DNA from: DATLED01 sp035525495
GTDB lineage: Bacteria > Actinomycetota > Acidimicrobiia > Acidimicrobiales > CADCTF01
DNA length: 64,000 nt
Assembly: GCA_035525495.1 (NCBI GenBank)
Contig: DATLED010000029.1
Location: 1-64,000 of the forward strand
Reading direction: 5' to 3'
Each line of letters starts with the position of its first letter. The stretch's first letter is position 1. The notes below the pieces were generated by a model, which worked only from the letters and a program-made list of their open reading frames with translations, ran no database searches and was not told where the DNA came from. A program made the translations under genes and the position numbers. This document shows positions 32,195 to 40,365 of this stretch, piece by piece.

Positions 32195-34156
32195 ATGTCC
32201 GACGTGATCTCCATCCGCTTGCCTGACGGTTCCTCGAGGGAATTGCCGGCCGGCGCGACCACCGGGGATCTCGCCGAGTCGATCGGCTCGAGGCTCGCCA
32301 AGGCCGCCGTCGCCGCCAACGTCGACGGCCACGAGGTCGACCTCGACACGCCCCTGCGCGACGGCGCCGAGGTGGCCATCATCACCAACAACACGCCCGA
32401 GGGAAGGCACGTCCTTCGCCACTCGACGGCCCACGTCATGGCACAGGCGGTCACGCAGCTGTGGCCCGGCGCCAAGTTCGCCATCGGCCCCCCGATCGAG
32501 GACGGCTTCTACTACGACTTCGAGCTTCCGGACGGAGCCACCTTCAATGCAGACGACCTCGAGCGCATCGAGGCGCGCATGCGCGAGATCGTCGACGCCG
32601 ACCAGGCCTTCGTCCGCGAAGAGCACTCGATCGACGAAGGCATCGCCCTCTTCGCCGACCAGCCCTACAAGCGCGAGATCATCGAGGGCGTCGACGCCAG
32701 CGAAGGGGCCAGCGGCGACGGCGTCGTCACGGCGTATCGGAACAGCGGCGACTTCGTCGACCTCTGCCGGGGACCCCACGTTCCGTCGACGAAGCGCATC
32801 GGAAGCTTCAAGCTGACGAAGGTCGCGGCGGCGTACTGGCGGGGTGACGAGAAGCGTCAGCAGCTCCAGCGCATCTACGGCACGGCGTGGGAGGACGACA
32901 AAGCCCTCAAGGCCCACCTCACGATGCTTGAGGAGGCCGAGAAGCGCGACCACCGCAAGCTCGGCGTCGAGCTGGACCTGTTCAGCTTCCCTTCCGAGAT
33001 CGGCAGCGGCCTTCCCGTCTTCCATCCCAAGGGCGGCACCATCCGGCGCCTCATGGAGGACTACAGCCGCCGGCGCCACGAGGCCGCCGGCTACGAGTTC
33101 GTGAACACACCCCACATCTCGAAGTCGACGCTGTTCGAGACGTCCGGGCACCTCCAGTGGTTCGCCGACGGCATGTACCCGCCCATGGAGATGGAGGGCG
33201 CGACCTACTACGCCAAGCCGATGAACTGCCCGATGCACACGCTGATCTTCCGCAGCCGCGGCCGCTCGTATCGAGAGCTCCCACTGCGGCTCTTCGAGTT
33301 CGGGTCGGTGTACCGCTTCGAGAAGTCGGGCGTCGTGCACGGGCTCACTCGCGTCCGCGGCATGACGATGGACGACGCCCACATCTACTGCACGCGCGAC
33401 CAGATGGCAGGGGAGCTCGAATCGCTGCTGACGTTCGTCCTCGGCCTCCTGCGCGACTACGGGCTCGATGACTTCTACCTGGAGCTCTCGACCAGGCCCG
33501 AGGGCAAGGCGGTCGGGACGGACAAGGAGTGGGAAGAGGCCACGGAGACACTGCGGCGATCGGCATCGGGGATGGGCCTCGAGCTGGTGATGGACGAGGG
33601 GGGTGGCGCCTTCTACGGCCCGAAGATCTCGGTGCAGGCCAAGGACGCCATCGGCCGGACGTGGCAGATGTCGACGATCCAGCTGGACTTCCAGACGCCG
33701 AAGCGCTTCGGGATCGAGTTCAATGCCGCCGATGGCACCCGGCAGGAGCCGATCATGATCCACCGCGCGCTGTTCGGCTCGGTCGAGCGGTTCTTCGGTG
33801 TCCTCACGGAGCACTACGCCGGCGCCTTCCCGGCGTGGCTCGCGCCGGTGCAGGTCCGCGTGCTCGGGGTCCGCAACGACCATGACGATCACGCGGCCAA
33901 GCTCGTCGCCCAGCTCAAGGCCGAAGGGTTCCGCGTGGACGTGGTGGAGGCGGACGAGCCCCTCGGTGCCCGCATCCGCAAGGGGAAGCTCGAGAAGCTG
34001 CCGTACATCCTCGTCGTCGGTGACGACGACGTCGCCGACGGGACGGTGGGGGTGAACGTGCGCGGCAGTGATCGGCCCGAGCGGGGCGTCAGCGTCGACG
34101 ACTTCATCGAGCGGCTCCGTCACGAAGCGGTGCCGCCGGACTTCGCCACCGCGTGA
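32195..34156 (+). CDS. thrS: Threonyl-tRNA synthetase
   Basis: A 653-residue class II synthetase. The N-terminal TGS domain (about residues 1-65), the editing domain with HSTAHVMAQAV (near 70) and GPPIEDGFYYDF, the catalytic core with AKPMNCPMHTLIF (zinc Cys) and FGSVYRFEKSGVVHGLTRVRG as motif 2, and the anticodon-binding domain (about 550-650) are all intact. The start is ATG 32195. The stop TGA overlaps a GTG that begins a duplicated piece of the HIT gene. Adjacent HIT, pgsA, acyltransferase and pimA genes reproduce the order known from mycobacteria. Confidence 0.96.
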   Translation: MSDVISIRLPDGSSRELPAGATTGDLAESIGSRLAKAAVAANVDGHEVDLDTPLRDGAEVAIITNNTPEGRHVLRHSTAHVMAQAVTQLWPGAKFAIGPPIEDGFYYDFELPDGATFNADDLERIEARMREIVDADQAFVREEHSIDEGIALFADQPYKREIIEGVDASEGASGDGVVTAYRNSGDFVDLCRGPHVPSTKRIGSFKLTKVAAAYWRGDEKRQQLQRIYGTAWEDDKALKAHLTMLEEAEKRDHRKLGVELDLFSFPSEIGSGLPVFHPKGGTIRRLMEDYSRRRHEAAGYEFVNTPHISKSTLFETSGHLQWFADGMYPPMEMEGATYYAKPMNCPMHTLIFRSRGRSYRELPLRLFEFGSVYRFEKSGVVHGLTRVRGMTMDDAHIYCTRDQMAGELESLLTFVLGLLRDYGLDDFYLELSTRPEGKAVGTDKEWEEATETLRRSASGMGLELVMDEGGGAFYGPKISVQAKDAIGRTWQMSTIQLDFQTPKRFGIEFNAADGTRQEPIMIHRALFGSVERFFGVLTEHYAGAFPAWLAPVQVRVLGVRNDHDDHAAKLVAQLKAEGFRVDVVEADEPLGARIRKGKLEKLPYILVVGDDDVADGTVGVNVRGSDRPERGVSVDDFIERLRHEAVPPDFATA

Positions 34157-34184
34157 CGCTCGAGCGGCTCTGGGCCGGGTGGCG
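34153..34184 (+). repeat. 32-base direct repeat, copy 1 (relic of the original HIT gene start)
   Basis: GTGACGCTCGAGCGGCTCTG... here matches 31 of 32 bases of 34269-34300, which is the start of the HIT gene. Copy 1 overlaps the thrS stop as GTGA, the typical junction of this genome, so it probably marks the ancestral start of the HIT gene before the intervening 116 bases appeared. Confidence 0.85.
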
Positions 34185-34272
34185 CCGCGTTCTGGGCGGG
34201 CTCCTCGACCTCTACGGTCGAGCAGCCCGCCCAGAAACGTTTGCGGAGACGCATGGGTGGAGTGGGACGTGA
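34153..34272 (+). CDS. 39-residue reading frame created by the duplication
   Basis: Starting at the duplicated GTG, a 39-codon frame (VTLERLWAGWRRVLGGLLDL...) runs through the hairpin and ends in a TGA that overlaps the GTG of the real HIT gene (GTGA). The first ten residues equal the HIT N-terminus; the rest has no known motif. The frame would preserve translational coupling from thrS to the HIT gene across the insertion. Expression is not shown. Confidence 0.4.
   Translation: MTLERLWAGWRRVLGGLLDLYGRAARPETFAETHGWSGT
34190..34236. repeat. Hairpin between the two copies of the duplicated HIT start
   Basis: An inverted repeat with arms TTCTGGGCGGGCT-C-CTCGACC and its complement around a TCTAC loop, interrupted by a C opposite C. 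Its build (GC-rich stem, T's before, A's after) is like the dispersed palindrome families, but no second copy was seen in this window. Confidence 0.7.
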
Positions 34273-34778
34273 CGCTCGAGCGGCTCTGGGCCGGATGGCG
34301 GACGGAGTACGTCGCCTCCTCAGGCGGTGCCGGACCCGGTGACGAGGGTTGCGTGTTCTGTCGCATCCTCGGTAGCGACGAGTCCGATGAGGCAACCAAG
34401 GTCGTGTGGCGCGGCGACGGGATCGTCGCGCTCCTCAACGCATATCCCTACACGAGTGGCCACCTGATGGTGATGCCCGTGCGCCACGTCGGCGAGCTCG
34501 AAGATCTCGGAGACGACGAGGCGCCGCGGCTGTGGGCGGCGGTGACCTCGGGTGTCCGAGCGCTGAAGACCGCCTACCGGCCCGAGGGAATCAACGTCGG
34601 CGCCAACCTCGGACGGGCGGCGGGTGCGGGCGTCCCCGGGCACTTCCACGTCCACCTGCTGCCCCGTTGGAACGGCGACACGAACTTCATGACGAGCGTC
34701 GCCGAGGCGCGCGTCCTGCCCGAGAGCCTCGACGCGACGTGGGAGAAGTTGCAGGAGGCGTGGCCGACCGGTTCTTGA
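34269..34778 (+). CDS. HIT-family hydrolase/phosphorylase (Ap4A phosphorylase-like)
   Basis: A 169-residue histidine-triad protein. The catalytic HxHxH is GHFHVHLLPRW (H125, H127, H129), preceded by zinc-ligand-like Cys in GCVFCRIL and by LNAYPYTSGHLMVMPVRHV. In mycobacteria the gene in this position (between thrS and pgsA1) encodes an Ap4A phosphorylase, so degradation of diadenosine polyphosphates made by ThrRS side reactions is a sensible inference. The GTG at 34269 is taken as start because it begins the second copy of the duplicated segment, in frame with the family. The 3' end is overlapped by 92 bases by the convergent oxidoreductase gene. Confidence 0.88.
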   Translation: MTLERLWAGWRTEYVASSGGAGPGDEGCVFCRILGSDESDEATKVVWRGDGIVALLNAYPYTSGHLMVMPVRHVGELEDLGDDEAPRLWAAVTSGVRALKTAYRPEGINVGANLGRAAGAGVPGHFHVHLLPRWNGDTNFMTSVAEARVLPESLDATWEKLQEAWPTGS

Positions 34779-36006
34779 CGACGTCGGGGTTGTAGCAGAC
34801 GCCCTTCATCCCGAGCATCTGCGCGGGCACGCACTTGTTGGAGTTCACGCACCGCCCGGGATCGTGGACGTCGCCGTCGTCGTCGAGGATCCGACGGGCG
34901 AGGTCGGGCTCGGCGTAGAACGGCCGTCCGATGCCGACGAGATCGGCTTGGCCGGCGTCGAGAATGCCGCGCACCTCCTCCGTCGTCCGGATCCCACCGA
35001 CGGCGAACACGGGGATCGACACCCGCGTCTTGGCGGCGGTGAACAGCGACCTGTTCCACACGGGCTCGAACGGCGCCCGCTTCCCGCCCACCCACGAGCC
35101 CGCCTTGATGACACCCCTGCGCAACCGGCGCGGCGACGCACGCAAGAACCGATCGGCCATCGCCCGGTTCGTCCAGAGCGAGTCCGGGACGCCACCCCGT
35201 GAGAGCGTCGTGTCCGGGAAGACCGACACCCCGACCGGCGTCACCGCGTCGAAGCCCCACTCCTCGACGAGCTCGCACAAGCGGAGCGCTTCGTCGACCG
35301 ACGAGTGCCGCCCGAGCAAGGGCGGACCGGTCTCGGCCGGGACCTTCACGGTGCACGGGTAATCGGATCCCGCGGCACTGGCGACCGCCGAACGGATCAG
35401 CCGGAGCACCGAAGCCCGCTTCTCCAACGATCCGCCGAACTCGTCGTCGCGGGTGTTGTAGAACGGCGACAGGAACTGGTCGAGGAGCTTGGCGTTCGCC
35501 GAACCGAGCTGGATGCCGTCGTAGCCGGCCTCGCGAGCCCACGTCGCCACCTCGCCGTACTTCACCGCCATCGCCCGTACCTCGTCCGCCGTGAGCACGT
35601 GGACGGGTGTCCCGGCGACGGCGGCCCGCAGGAACCACGGCAGGGGAGCGGCGGCCAACAGCGGCCCCACTCGCCGCGATGCGTACGGCTCGTGCCACGC
35701 TTCCATCGCGTAGATCCCGCCGTGGCCGATCTGCAGGAAGATCGAAGCGCCCTCGGCATGGACCGCGTCGACCATCGGCGCCAGCCGGAGCACCTTGTCC
35801 CGCGTGTCGACCAGCGTCATCCCCGGCGATGTTCGGCCCTCCGGGAACAGGCAGGACGAACCCTGGATGATGAGGCCGACGCCGTGCCGGGCGTTCTCGA
35901 CGAAGTGCTTCGCATAGACGGACGCGGCGTCGTCACCGTCACCGGCCCCCTCGAGGACCGGCGCCCGGTAGAGCCGGTTGCGGATCGTGGCCCCGTTGAT
36001 CCGCAA
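34687..36006 (-). CDS. Old-yellow-enzyme-family NADH:flavin oxidoreductase
   Basis: A 439-residue FMN oxidoreductase of the OYE/2,4-dienoyl-CoA reductase barrel type. Landmarks are IRNRLYRAPVLEG at the N-terminus, FLQIGHGG, the substrate segment DGIQLGSANAKLLDQFLSP with FGGSLEKRASVL, and the phosphate site FAVGGIRTTEEV with ADLVGIGRPFYAEP. Downstream Cys residues (RCVNSNKCV, GVCYNP) resemble the Fe-S motif region, but the domain that normally follows is missing. The C-terminal 30 residues are Ser/Arg-rich and read through the antisense of the HIT gene, so the natural stop may have been lost. The start is uncertain: TTG 36006 is the only conventional codon near the family's N-terminus. Confidence 0.75.
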   Translation of the reverse strand: MRINGATIRNRLYRAPVLEGAGDGDDAASVYAKHFVENARHGVGLIIQGSSCLFPEGRTSPGMTLVDTRDKVLRLAPMVDAVHAEGASIFLQIGHGGIYAMEAWHEPYASRRVGPLLAAAPLPWFLRAAVAGTPVHVLTADEVRAMAVKYGEVATWAREAGYDGIQLGSANAKLLDQFLSPFYNTRDDEFGGSLEKRASVLRLIRSAVASAAGSDYPCTVKVPAETGPPLLGRHSSVDEALRLCELVEEWGFDAVTPVGVSVFPDTTLSRGGVPDSLWTNRAMADRFLRASPRRLRRGVIKAGSWVGGKRAPFEPVWNRSLFTAAKTRVSIPVFAVGGIRTTEEVRGILDAGQADLVGIGRPFYAEPDLARRILDDDGDVHDPGRCVNSNKCVPAQMLGMKGVCYNPDVVKNRSATPPATSPTSRRGSRAGRAPRRRSS

Positions 36007-36023
36007 CGGCGAGTCGAGGATGC

Positions 36024-36806
36024 TCAGGCCGGCGCCCCTTCGTCCACCCGCTGCGCCGCCGACATCTGCGCGATGTCGTCGATCTCCTCGGTCGTGAAGC
36101 CGGCCATCTCACGGAACCTGCGGGCGAGGACGATCGACGCCTCCGCGCCCTCACCGCGGATGCCGCGGAAGTTGAAGAGATCGTCGACCGTGCGCTGGAA
36201 CTCAAGGGCCCGCGCTCGCCGGTCGGGGTCGCCCTCGGTGACGGTGCGGAGCCACTGCGAACCCATCTTCACGTGGGTGACCTCGTCGGCGAGCATCCAG
36301 TCCTCGCAGAACGCGAGGACGGGATCGCTCATGGCGCGCCCGAAGTCGCGCATCGTCGTGAACACGTCGATGGCGAGGCCTTCCAGCGCTCGGTTGACGC
36401 CGGCGAGGCGGAAGACCGGATCGTCGTGGCACGCCGCCTCGAACAGCGTCACCGCCTCGGCGTACTCGCCGATCTCGATCCCCATGTGCTCGTTGAGCTT
36501 GCAGGAGATCTCGCAGTGACGTGCCTCGTCCCAACACTGCCTGGCCATGTCGAGCTTGAGCTCGAGGGGGACGTCGGCCGGCGCGTCGTAGTCCCACGCC
36601 GTGCGGCCCGCACCCTCGAGGGCCTGGATCTCGCCGACGAAGATGCCGTGCATCTGGCGGCGGGCGCGATCGGCGACCTCGAGGCTCGTCGGGTCCATCC
36701 GGCGCTCGTCGCCGACCGGTCGGGGGTCGCTGAAGCGCTCGACGGTGGTGATCCGGTTGAACCGGGAGTCCCGCGCGAGGGACTCGGGGTGGATGTGCCG
36801 CTTCAT
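36024..36806 (-). CDS. Ferritin-like diiron protein (DUF455-type)
   Basis: A 260-residue four-helix protein with diiron ligands: Glu in FVGEIQALEGAG, EARH in CWDEARHCEISC, Glu in NRALEGLAIDVF and DEVTH in LADEVTHVKMG. This order fits the ferritin-like DUF455/MiaE-like superfamily, whose members oxidise or store iron or hydroxylate RNA or lipids; I cannot choose among these. It precedes the oxidoreductase by 17 bases on the same strand, which could supply electrons. Start ATG 36806 has TACCGT six bases upstream and no Shine-Dalgarno. Confidence 0.75.
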   Translation of the reverse strand: MKRHIHPESLARDSRFNRITTVERFSDPRPVGDERRMDPTSLEVADRARRQMHGIFVGEIQALEGAGRTAWDYDAPADVPLELKLDMARQCWDEARHCEISCKLNEHMGIEIGEYAEAVTLFEAACHDDPVFRLAGVNRALEGLAIDVFTTMRDFGRAMSDPVLAFCEDWMLADEVTHVKMGSQWLRTVTEGDPDRRARALEFQRTVDDLFNFRGIRGEGAEASIVLARRFREMAGFTTEEIDDIAQMSAAQRVDEGAPA

Positions 36807-36812
36807 GGAGCC

Positions 36813-36822
36813 ACGGTACCGT
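36813..36822. promoter_or_regulatory. Palindromic divergent -10 element ACGGTACCGT
   Basis: A perfect 10-base palindrome lies between the divergent ferritin-like gene (start 36806) and membrane protein gene (start 36839). Each strand reads TACCGT; on the minus strand it ends six bases before the ATG. One element may serve both promoters. Confidence 0.4.
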
Positions 36823-36838
36823 CGGCCATGATGTCGGT

Positions 36839-37372
36839 GTGGCTCCGACCCCGCCCGACCACGACGACGAACATCGCGACTCGCTCCCCGAGGACCTCGA
36901 CGCGTCGGGCTTCGTCGGGCCGTACACGTTCCCGGACAACAAGCGCCGCCGCATCCCCGGGCTGACCTACGTCGCCGCGGGCTCGGCGCTCGTGATCCTG
37001 TTCGTCGCCCGGGGTGACGGCGTCCTCGTCAACAAGGGCCTCTTGGCAGTGGGTGTGGCCCTCCTCGCCATCGGCCTCTACCACCTCGCGGCGGGCTATC
37101 CGCTGAAGGTCGACCAGACCGACGCCCTGGCCGCCGCCGGACGCGAGGTCGGCTTCGCCGTCGGCCACGCATCGGCCCAGCTCGGGTGGCGGGGCCTCCG
37201 CAGCCGACCGACGTGGCGGCTCCTGCTGTACTCGGCGGAGGACCCACCGGCGCAGCGCGGGCTGGTCCTCGTCGACGGGGTCGACGCGACCGTCGTCGCC
37301 CACTTCGTCGAGGACAACCCTGAGGACTGGTCAGAGTTCACCGCCGACCAGCGCAAGACGACCGCCTCGTAG
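36839..37372 (+). CDS. Small membrane protein of unknown function
   Basis: A 177-residue protein with an acidic N-terminus, two adjacent membrane helices (TYVAAGSALVILFVARGDG and LLAVGVALLAIGLYHLAAGY) and a soluble C-terminal domain (about residues 100-177) reading WRLLLYSAEDPPAQRGLVLVDG. No known family was recognised. The GTG start at 36839 keeps this frame; the ATGs at 36828 and 36831 are in another frame. It is convergent with the EF-G2 gene, whose stop lies 6 bases away. Confidence 0.65.
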   Translation: MAPTPPDHDDEHRDSLPEDLDASGFVGPYTFPDNKRRRIPGLTYVAAGSALVILFVARGDGVLVNKGLLAVGVALLAIGLYHLAAGYPLKVDQTDALAAAGREVGFAVGHASAQLGWRGLRSRPTWRLLLYSAEDPPAQRGLVLVDGVDATVVAHFVEDNPEDWSEFTADQRKTTAS

Positions 37373-37378
37373 AACGGC

Positions 37379-39496
37379 TCAGTCGCGCTTCATCGCCACC
37401 TTGTCGTAGAGGTGGGAAGGGAGCACGTCGTAGTGGTCGTGCCGGAGGGTGAACCGGCCGCGCCCGCCGGTCAGCGACCGGAGGTCCACTGCGTAGCGCC
37501 CCAACTCGGACGTCGGCACCATGGCGATGATGACGGAGTCGCCCTGGTTGCCCGCCTCCGTGCCCTGCACGCGGCCGCGCCGAGAATTGAGGTCGCCCAT
37601 CACGTCGCCCTGATGGGTCGCGGGCACCATCACCTCGAGCAACGAGATCGGCTCGAGGATGACCGGCGAGGCCTTCGCCATCGCCTCCTGGAAGCCGAGC
37701 GACCCGGCCATCTTGAACGACATCTCCGACGAGTCGACCGAGTGGTACTTGCCGTCGTAGAGCGTGACCTTCACGTCGACGACCGGATGCCCGTAGTGGC
37801 CACCGCGGGACATCGTCTCGGCGATGCCCTTCTCGACGGCCGGGATGAACTGACGGGGAATGGCGCCGCCGACGATCGAGTCGACGAACTGGAAGCCCTC
37901 GCCCCGCTCGACCGGCTCGATGCGGATCGACGCCACGCCGTACTGCCCGTGGCCGCCGGCCTGCTTCTTGTACTTGCCCTCCGCCTCGGCCGTCCCCGTG
38001 ATCGTCTCCCGGTACGGCACCCGCACGTCCTCGGTGACTACCTCGACGCCGAACTTCCGCTGCAACCGCTCGAGCGCGATCGCCAGGTGGGTCTCGCCCA
38101 TCCCCGCCAGCAGCGTTTGGTGCGTCTCGTCGTCCCGACGGACGGTGAGCGACCCGTCTTCGTCCTGCAACCGGTGCAGCGACGTCATGAGCTTGTCCTC
38201 GTCGCCCTTCGACTTCGGGGCGATGGCGATCGTCAGCACGGGCGGCGGCGGGCTCCCGATGGCGATCGTCACCGGCGTCCCCTTGGGCGCCAACGTGTCG
38301 CCGGTGCGGGTGTCGGCGAGCTTGGCCACCGCCGCGAAGTCGCCCGCCGGCACCTCGTCGACCGGCACCTGGTCCTTCCCGCGCAAGGTGAAGAGCGTGT
38401 GCAGACGTTCGTCCCCGTGGGTCCGCGGGTTCGTCAGCACCGTGTCGTGGCCGACCGTCCCGGAGAGCACCTTGAACAACGACACCTTCCCGACGTGACG
38501 GTCGACGATCGTCTTCCAGACGACGGCCAGCGGCTGTCCCGCAGGATCGCACGGGATCTCGTGAAGGTCGGATTGCCCGTTCGCCACGGAGGCGGGGACC
38601 TCGGCCTGGGCCGGCGGACGGTCGAGGGGCGACGGACCGATCTCGCAGATGAACTTGGCCAGTCGATCAACGGCCACATCCTTGAGCGCCGAACCGCAGA
38701 TGACCGGGAAGACCGTTCCCGACAGGACCCCCTTGGCGAGCGTGTCCTCGAGCTCCTTCGGCGACGGGACCTCGCCCTCGAGGTAGCGCTCCATCAGCGC
38801 GTCGTCCGCCTCGACGATCCCCTCGACGAGCGCATCGTGGACCTCGTGCTCGTGGTCGACGAGCTCGGCGGGGATCGGCTCGTCGTGGTGGTGGCCCTGT
38901 TCGTCGTCGTAGACGATCGCCGTGTCCGTCAAGAGGTCGGCGACTCCGTGGAACGCTCCCTCCTCGCCGATGGGAAGCTCCAGCGGCGCCACCCCGCGCC
39001 CGAACGCGTCCTGCAGCTGCGCCAGGACGCGCTCGAAGTCGGCGCGCTCGCGGTCCTCCTTGTTCACGAAGATCATGCGGGGGATCCCCAGTCGATCGGC
39101 CATCCGCCACACGATCTCGGTCTGGACCTCGACGCCTTCGACGGCGCTGACGACGAACACCGCGAGGTCCGCGACCTGGAGCGCGGCGGCGACCTCGGGC
39201 AGGAAGTCGGCGTAGCCGGGGCAGTCGAGGAGGTTGATCTTGTGGCCTTCGTGCTCGAACACCGCCAAGGACGTGGCCACCGAGATGCGCCGCTTGATCT
39301 CTTCGGGGTCGAAGTCACAGGTCGAGGTCCCGTCCTCGACGCGCCCCTGACGGTTCAGCGCTCCCGACGTGAACAGCAGCGCCTCGGCCAGCGTCGTCTT
39401 CCCCGATCCGCCATGGCCGACGAGGGCGACGTTGCGGATCTGGGCCGAGGGATAGCTGTGCAAGGCAGGAGCCCCTTCCTCTGTGGCATCCGTCAC
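37379..39496 (-). CDS. EF-G-like translational GTPase (EF-G2 type)
   Basis: A 705-residue protein with all five EF-G domains. G1 is GHGGSGKTT, G3 is DCPGYADF, G4 NKED and G5 CGSALKD. The G3 motif has Tyr where canonical EF-G has the catalytic His (DTPGHVDF), as in mycobacterial EF-G2 (FusA2), which lacks ribosome-dependent GTPase activity in published work. A His-rich loop (GHHHDEPIP) is inserted near residue 215. It is probably not the main elongation factor; a stress or assembly role is likely. The start is a GTG at 39496, divergent from pgsA. Confidence 0.85.
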   Translation of the reverse strand: MTDATEEGAPALHSYPSAQIRNVALVGHGGSGKTTLAEALLFTSGALNRQGRVEDGTSTCDFDPEEIKRRISVATSLAVFEHEGHKINLLDCPGYADFLPEVAAALQVADLAVFVVSAVEGVEVQTEIVWRMADRLGIPRMIFVNKEDRERADFERVLAQLQDAFGRGVAPLELPIGEEGAFHGVADLLTDTAIVYDDEQGHHHDEPIPAELVDHEHEVHDALVEGIVEADDALMERYLEGEVPSPKELEDTLAKGVLSGTVFPVICGSALKDVAVDRLAKFICEIGPSPLDRPPAQAEVPASVANGQSDLHEIPCDPAGQPLAVVWKTIVDRHVGKVSLFKVLSGTVGHDTVLTNPRTHGDERLHTLFTLRGKDQVPVDEVPAGDFAAVAKLADTRTGDTLAPKGTPVTIAIGSPPPPVLTIAIAPKSKGDEDKLMTSLHRLQDEDGSLTVRRDDETHQTLLAGMGETHLAIALERLQRKFGVEVVTEDVRVPYRETITGTAEAEGKYKKQAGGHGQYGVASIRIEPVERGEGFQFVDSIVGGAIPRQFIPAVEKGIAETMSRGGHYGHPVVDVKVTLYDGKYHSVDSSEMSFKMAGSLGFQEAMAKASPVILEPISLLEVMVPATHQGDVMGDLNSRRGRVQGTEAGNQGDSVIIAMVPTSELGRYAVDLRSLTGGRGRFTLRHDHYDVLPSHLYDKVAMKRD

Positions 39497-39576
39497 AAGA
39501 CGGCATGACCGAGCCTACCGAGGTGTTGCGGTACCTTGGAGGGGGTCCCGTTCCCCTTGAGGAGCCCAGGAGATCG

Positions 39577-40365
39577 ATGTTCGACGGACGTTGGCGGACG
39601 GCAGTGGACGCGGGGGTCAAGCCCGTGGGAACCGCCATCCGCAAGACCGGGATCAGCGCCGATCACCTGACCGCCACCGGCCTGGTGATGGCCGGCGCCA
39701 CCGCGGTCGTCATCGGGTCCGGCCACCTCTTCGTCGGGCTCGTGCTGCTCGGGCTGGCGGCCATCCCGGACCTGCTCGACGGTGCGGTGGCCAAGGCATC
39801 CGGGACCTCCTCGCAACGCGGCGCCTTCTTCGACTCGGTCTCGGACCGTGTCACCGATTCGCTCGTCCTCGGTGGCATCGCCTGGCACTTCGCCGTCCAC
39901 CGTGGCGGGCTCGCCCCGATGCTGCCCTTCGCCGTACTCGGCGCGTCGACGCTGGTCTCCTACGAGCGGGCCAAGGCCGAATCGTTGGGCTACGACGCCA
40001 AGGGCGGGATCATGGAACGGGCCGAGCGCATCATCGCCCTCGCTGTCGGACTCGCCTTCCCGGTGCTGCTCGCGCCGGTCCTGTGGTTCATGCTGGCGGC
40101 GACGCTCTTCACGGCGATCCAGCGCTTCGTCAAGGTGTGGAAGCAGGCGAGCGTCGAGTTGCCCGAGAAGTCCGAGCGTCCCTCGAGCGAGCTCACGGAG
40201 CGGTGGCGCGCCTGGCGCGAGACCACCGGTTCGCGGTCGGTCACCGAGTGGCGTGGCTCGAGCGCCCGCGGCTCCGTGCGTGATCGTCGCCGCCGCGCCC
40301 GCAGGACCTGGCCCGCCTCCGACGCGACGGCGAAGTCGCGCCGGGTGGGCGGCCGCAGACCCTGA
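39577..40365 (+). CDS. pgsA: CDP-alcohol phosphatidyltransferase (phosphatidylinositol-phosphate synthase-like)
   Basis: A 262-residue membrane enzyme of the CDP-alcohol family. The active-site motif reads DLLDGAVAKASG, then RGAFFDSVSD, matching D-x2-DG-x2-A-x-...-G-x3-D-x3-D except that Lys replaces the usual Arg of the AR pair. Six membrane helices are predicted; the last 55 residues are Arg-rich. In actinobacteria the pgsA1 gene before patA and pimA makes the phosphatidylinositol phosphate used for mannoside glycolipids. ATG 39577 follows AGGAG; a farther ATG at 39505 would add a poorly conserved N-terminus. Confidence 0.85.
   Translation: MFDGRWRTAVDAGVKPVGTAIRKTGISADHLTATGLVMAGATAVVIGSGHLFVGLVLLGLAAIPDLLDGAVAKASGTSSQRGAFFDSVSDRVTDSLVLGGIAWHFAVHRGGLAPMLPFAVLGASTLVSYERAKAESLGYDAKGGIMERAERIIALAVGLAFPVLLAPVLWFMLAATLFTAIQRFVKVWKQASVELPEKSERPSSELTERWRAWRETTGSRSVTEWRGSSARGSVRDRRRRARRTWPASDATAKSRRVGGRRP

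Noticed and set aside
34153..34156. GTG overlapping the thrS stop as the start of the HIT gene
   Set aside because: That frame ends after 39 codons; the full HIT domain is read only from the second GTG at 34269.
37412..39508. 698-codon plus-strand frame opposite EF-G2
   Set aside because: EF-G2 has all G motifs on the minus strand; the plus frame is an Arg/Asp/His-rich shadow.
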